From NCBI GenBank assembly GCA_026645635.1, contig JAPKMV010000023.1, positions 1 to 14,732 of the forward strand: a DNA stretch of 14,732 nucleotides. Reading direction: 5' to 3'. Source of the stretch: Caldilineaceae bacterium. Its GTDB lineage: Bacteria; Chloroflexota; Anaerolineae; Caldilineales; Caldilineaceae. Both the position numbers and the translations under genes were made by a program. Shown piece after piece: positions 12,741 to 14,732 of the stretch. The notes under the pieces are model-generated. The model made no database searches and was not told the origin of the DNA. It saw only the letters and a program-made list of their open reading frames with translations. How positions within the stretch are numbered: the stretch's first letter is position 1; each line of letters starts with the position of its first letter.

Positions 12741-13121
12741 ATGCGTCTGATCATTCGCATCCTCATCAATGCAGTTGCGCTGGGCGCAGCAGCATTCTTC
12801 GTCCCCAACTTCGATGTCCAGGGCAGTTGGTTTGCGTGGCTCGTCGTGGCGGTCATCTTTGGCCTGGTGAACGCCTTCATTCGCCCGGTGATCAGCTTCT
12901 TCTCCATCCCGCTCTCCTGTCTGACGCTGGGGCTGTTCACCTTCATCATCAACGCTGCGATGGTGCTGCTGACCGCCTGGTTTGCGGACATCGTCGGCAT
13001 CACCATGACGGTGGGTGACGGCGGCTTCTGGGGCAACCTTTGGACGGCGCTGCTCGCCAGCATTGTCATCAGCATTGTCAGCACCGTGCTGAGTTGGCTC
13101 CTACCCGACGACCGGCGCTAA
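12741..13121 (+). CDS. YvlD / phage-holin-4-like small integral membrane protein
   Basis: A 126-residue, highly hydrophobic protein with four likely membrane segments (about 4-22, 28-48, 56-82, 95-120). It matches the family often named phage holin 4 superfamily or YvlD, with the conserved NAFIRPVI at 45-52 and LGLFTFIINAAMVLLT at 68-83, then FWGNLWTALLASIVISIVS near the end. Despite the name, most members are ordinary chromosomal genes of unknown role, sometimes tied to envelope stress; there is no lysis or phage gene here. AAAGGG lies about 6-7 bases before the ATG. It stands alone, with its own promoter candidate, convergent with the exporter gene. Confidence 0.88.
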   Translation: MRLIIRILINAVALGAAAFFVPNFDVQGSWFAWLVVAVIFGLVNAFIRPVISFFSIPLSCLTLGLFTFIINAAMVLLTAWFADIVGITMTVGDGGFWGNLWTALLASIVISIVSTVLSWLLPDDRR

Positions 13122-13174
13122 AGTCACGGGCAATAGCAAACAAGGGGTTTGCAGGTGCTGCGCCGCGTGAGAGG

Positions 13175-13317
13175 CTGTATGTGAAGATGTCTTTGACGCA
13201 GAGACGCGGAGTCGCAGAGGTTCGCAGAGAAGACACTCGGTGCGATTCTGCGGCAGTTCCTCTGCGTTTCTCTGCATCTCTGCGCCTCCGCGTTGAAGTG
13301 GGCGGCTTTACAGACAG
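13175..13317. repeat. MITE-like palindromic element, copy 2 (143 bp, opposite orientation to copy 1)
   Basis: The ends are CTGTATGTGAAG (13175-13186) and CTTTACAGACAG (13306-13317), diverged from the perfect ends of copy 1. By eye the element is about 90 % identical to the reverse complement of 4091-4232, including an exact 39-base block from 13193 to about 13231. Five bases (ACTCT) beyond one end are also shared. No coding capacity is apparent. Confidence 0.85.
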
Positions 13318-13341
13318 ACTCTGAGAGAGCGCCGGACGCCA

Positions 13342-13401
13342 ATCCGCAGATTGCGCAGATTTTCGCAGATGGCGAACGTCTCATCTGCGTAATCTGCGGA
13401 T
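13342..13401. repeat. AATCTGCG-type hairpin between convergent genes
   Basis: Arms ATCCGCAGATTGCGCAGAT (13342-13360) and its near-exact complement (13383-13401) pair over 19 bp with one G-T position. The loop holds a further CGCAGAT. The words repeat with a period of nine. It lies 60 bp after the exporter stop and 220 bp after the membrane-protein stop, and could serve as a two-way transcription end. This repeat type is distinct from the element next to it. Confidence 0.85.
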
Positions 13402-13461
13402 GGTAGTTGCATCAGTGCTCCAGAATACAGGCATTGTCGCCTCTTGGGGCGCCGGCGCCGT

Positions 13462-14661
13462 TCAATCCGCCGCAGTGGCAGCCGGGGCTGCGGCAGCGAT
13501 TGCCGGTTGTGGCCGTGGCCCCGCCGGCAGCCAGAACCCCACGATCCCCGCCAGCAGCGGCAAGAACGCCACGACCGAGAGCACCGGCGCCAGCCCGACG
13601 TTGGTGGCAATGATCGCCTCCAGCCAGGCCATCACCGAACCGCTGGCAAAGATGAACCCCAACACCAGACCGCCCACCAGACCGCGATTGTTAGGCGCCA
13701 ACTCCTGCGCCAGCACCAGCAGAATGCTGTGGGGCATACTCAAGAACATGCCGGCCAGGATGGCGCTCACGTAGAAGGCGGGGCCACTGGTGTGGAGCAT
13801 CAGATAGGCGAAGGGTGCGCTGAGGAACGACGCCGTGATCATGACCGTGCGCCGGTTGAAGCGATCGCCCAGGTAGCCGCCGGCCAACGTGCCCAGCGCA
13901 CCGGCAAAGTTGAAGATGCCCAACATCAGACCGAACTGGGCGGCGGTGTAGCCCAGGGACTCGAAATAGGCGGGCAGCAGCGTGGCGAAGCCCTGCGCAG
14001 TGCCCGAGCGGAAGAGAATAAAGAGCACAAAAGCCGTGATCGTAATGGCGGTGGCAGCGTGCAGACGGCCGGCGCGCGTCGTGCTGGCGGCCGGCGCAGC
14101 GACGCGCGACGCCGTCGGCAGCGCGTCGTTCATGTACATGAACATCATGATGATGGCGGGCACGGTCAACGACGCCATGAGCGGCATCCCCATCATCCCG
14201 AGTTGGCCGACGACGATGCCGGCAAGAATCGGGCCGAGCGCCAGCCCGGTCTGGCCGCCGAGGAAAAAGTATGAGGTGGAGGTGGCTGCCTTGCTGCCGC
14301 CCGCAACCGAGGCATTGAGCATCCCCGCAGCATGAAAGGCGCCGCTCCCCAGCCCGCCGATCATCAACACCGTAATGAACAGCGGATAGTTAGGCATAAA
14401 CGCGGCGGCCGCATAAAAGACGGCGGTCCACGTCACACCCAGGGCGCCCACCCACCGGCCCTGCAACTTGTCCGTCATCCCACCAAAGAGCGGCTGGCTC
14501 ATTGCGGCCATGATCTGATACATCATGGCGCCGAAACCGATCTGGGCGATGGTCAGATCGTACTGGGTCGCCACCATCGTCAGGATCATCGCGACCGAGG
14601 AATTCAAGATGTCGATCGACAGATGGCCGTAGGAGGCTGCGAGTAAGCGTTTCTTGTTCAT
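13462..14661 (-). CDS. MFS transporter, Fsr (fosmidomycin-resistance)-like
   Basis: A 399-residue major-facilitator protein with about twelve membrane segments, likely a proton-driven drug or metabolite exporter. Near the start, YGHLSIDILN (11-20) and IAQIGFGAMMYQIMAAMSQPLFGGMTDKLQGRW (38-70) follow the Fsr pattern, including motif A at 60-69. A second motif A, GGYLGDRFNRR, at 261-271 marks the second half. GGLGSGAFHAAGM (102-114) is also typical. The chosen ATG at 14661 has AAGGTGG about 6 bases upstream. A longer frame reaching 14703 lacks such a site. The C-terminal 20 residues are an Ala/Pro tail. The substrate cannot be deduced, and the resistance label is only family resemblance. Confidence 0.9.
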   Translation of the reverse strand: MNKKRLLAASYGHLSIDILNSSVAMILTMVATQYDLTIAQIGFGAMMYQIMAAMSQPLFGGMTDKLQGRWVGALGVTWTAVFYAAAAFMPNYPLFITVLMIGGLGSGAFHAAGMLNASVAGGSKAATSTSYFFLGGQTGLALGPILAGIVVGQLGMMGMPLMASLTVPAIIMMFMYMNDALPTASRVAAPAASTTRAGRLHAATAITITAFVLFILFRSGTAQGFATLLPAYFESLGYTAAQFGLMLGIFNFAGALGTLAGGYLGDRFNRRTVMITASFLSAPFAYLMLHTSGPAFYVSAILAGMFLSMPHSILLVLAQELAPNNRGLVGGLVLGFIFASGSVMAWLEAIIATNVGLAPVLSVVAFLPLLAGIVGFWLPAGPRPQPAIAAAAPAATAAD

Positions 14662-14683
14662 TATGTCCACCTTCAAAACGATA

Positions 14684-14704
14684 ATTGCGAATTCCGCAAT
14701 CATA
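14684..14704 (-). promoter_or_regulatory. Possible operator and -10 box upstream of the exporter gene
   Basis: A dyad ATTGCG-(5)-CGCAAT occupies 14684-14700, about 22 bases before the ATG. On the minus strand TATGAT (14704-14699) could be a -10 box directly overlapping it. No good -35 is present before the window ends. A bound repressor would block initiation, as expected for an inducible exporter. The regulator is unknown. Confidence 0.35.
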
Positions 14705-14732
14705 GCATAGCCGGCTGAGAACCAGCCTATTT

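Larger units (their letters stand above)
13122..13461. other. Convergent intergenic region filled by two palindromic elements
   Basis: A 340-bp stretch without a gene, between the ends of two converging genes. It carries copy 2 of the 143-bp element (13175-13317) and a separate CGCAGAT hairpin (13342-13401). A 12-bp palindrome (GGCGCCGGCGCC, 13448-13459) abuts the exporter stop. Neither a U-rich terminator nor a small gene with a ribosome-binding site is visible. Confidence 0.7.

Noticed and set aside
12501..12750. Small open frames across the GTGTTGC array (both strands)
   Set aside because: They are open because the unit contains no stop codons, lack ribosome-binding sites, and encode only HATRNTQ or LRVACCV-type repeats plus promoter sequence.
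12741..13121. Holin-like gene as a sign of a prophage or lysis cassette
   Set aside because: The family name is misleading. The protein fits chromosomal YvlD-like proteins, and there is no endolysin, integrase or phage structural gene nearby.

Overview
The window is GC-rich and mostly coding. It looks like part of the chromosome of a free-living heterotroph, most likely a Chloroflexota member (Anaerolineae/Caldilinea-like). That placement is inference. It rests on heptanucleotide arrays that read as SPISNLQ/LEIGDWR and HATRNTQ/LRVACCV peptides, dyad elements that read as CGCAGAG or AATCTGCG words, and Ala/Pro/Glu and Pro/Thr linkers in surface proteins. There is no 16S gene, tRNA or taxonomic marker here to prove it.

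Layout. On the minus strand, reading right to left: an Opp/Dpp-type ABC importer operon (lipoprotein 9163-11073, permeases 8011-8997 and 6800-8008, ATPases 5781-6803 and 4259-5269) with a HicB-HicA-type pair (5497-5757, 5288-5500) lodged between the two ATPase genes. Next comes a one-piece molybdenum hydroxylase of the xanthine dehydrogenase family (934-3981) with its own likely promoter, then pdxH (191-832), then the 5' end of an unknown gene leaving the left edge. On the plus strand, divergent from the importer: a Gfo/Idh/MocA oxidoreductase (11497-12495) and a small YvlD/holin-4-type membrane protein (12741-13121). A minus-strand MFS exporter (13462-14661) closes the right side, convergent with the membrane protein.

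How the genes may work together. The importer is complete: lipoprotein, two permeases and two ATPases, with 4-bp or near-zero overlaps at three of the joins. Its substrate is not readable; peptides, oligosaccharides and other small solutes are all possible. The molybdenum hydroxylase carries both [2Fe-2S] domains and the Mo-cofactor domains but has no FAD subunit nearby. Any link between importer, Gfo/Idh enzyme and hydroxylase is only neighbourhood.

What stands out is the repeat content. Heptanucleotide arrays without stop codons in any of the six frames interrupt the hydroxylase gene three times without breaking it. A second, unrelated heptamer family forms a perfect hairpin after the Gfo/Idh gene. 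Two roughly 143-bp terminal-inverted-repeat elements, about 90 % identical and in opposite orientation, flank most of the window. Each palindromic element outside coding sequence lies 5-60 bp after a stop codon. I do not see a convincing new multi-gene system. The repeat biology and the toxin-antitoxin insertion inside a transporter operon are the points worth following.
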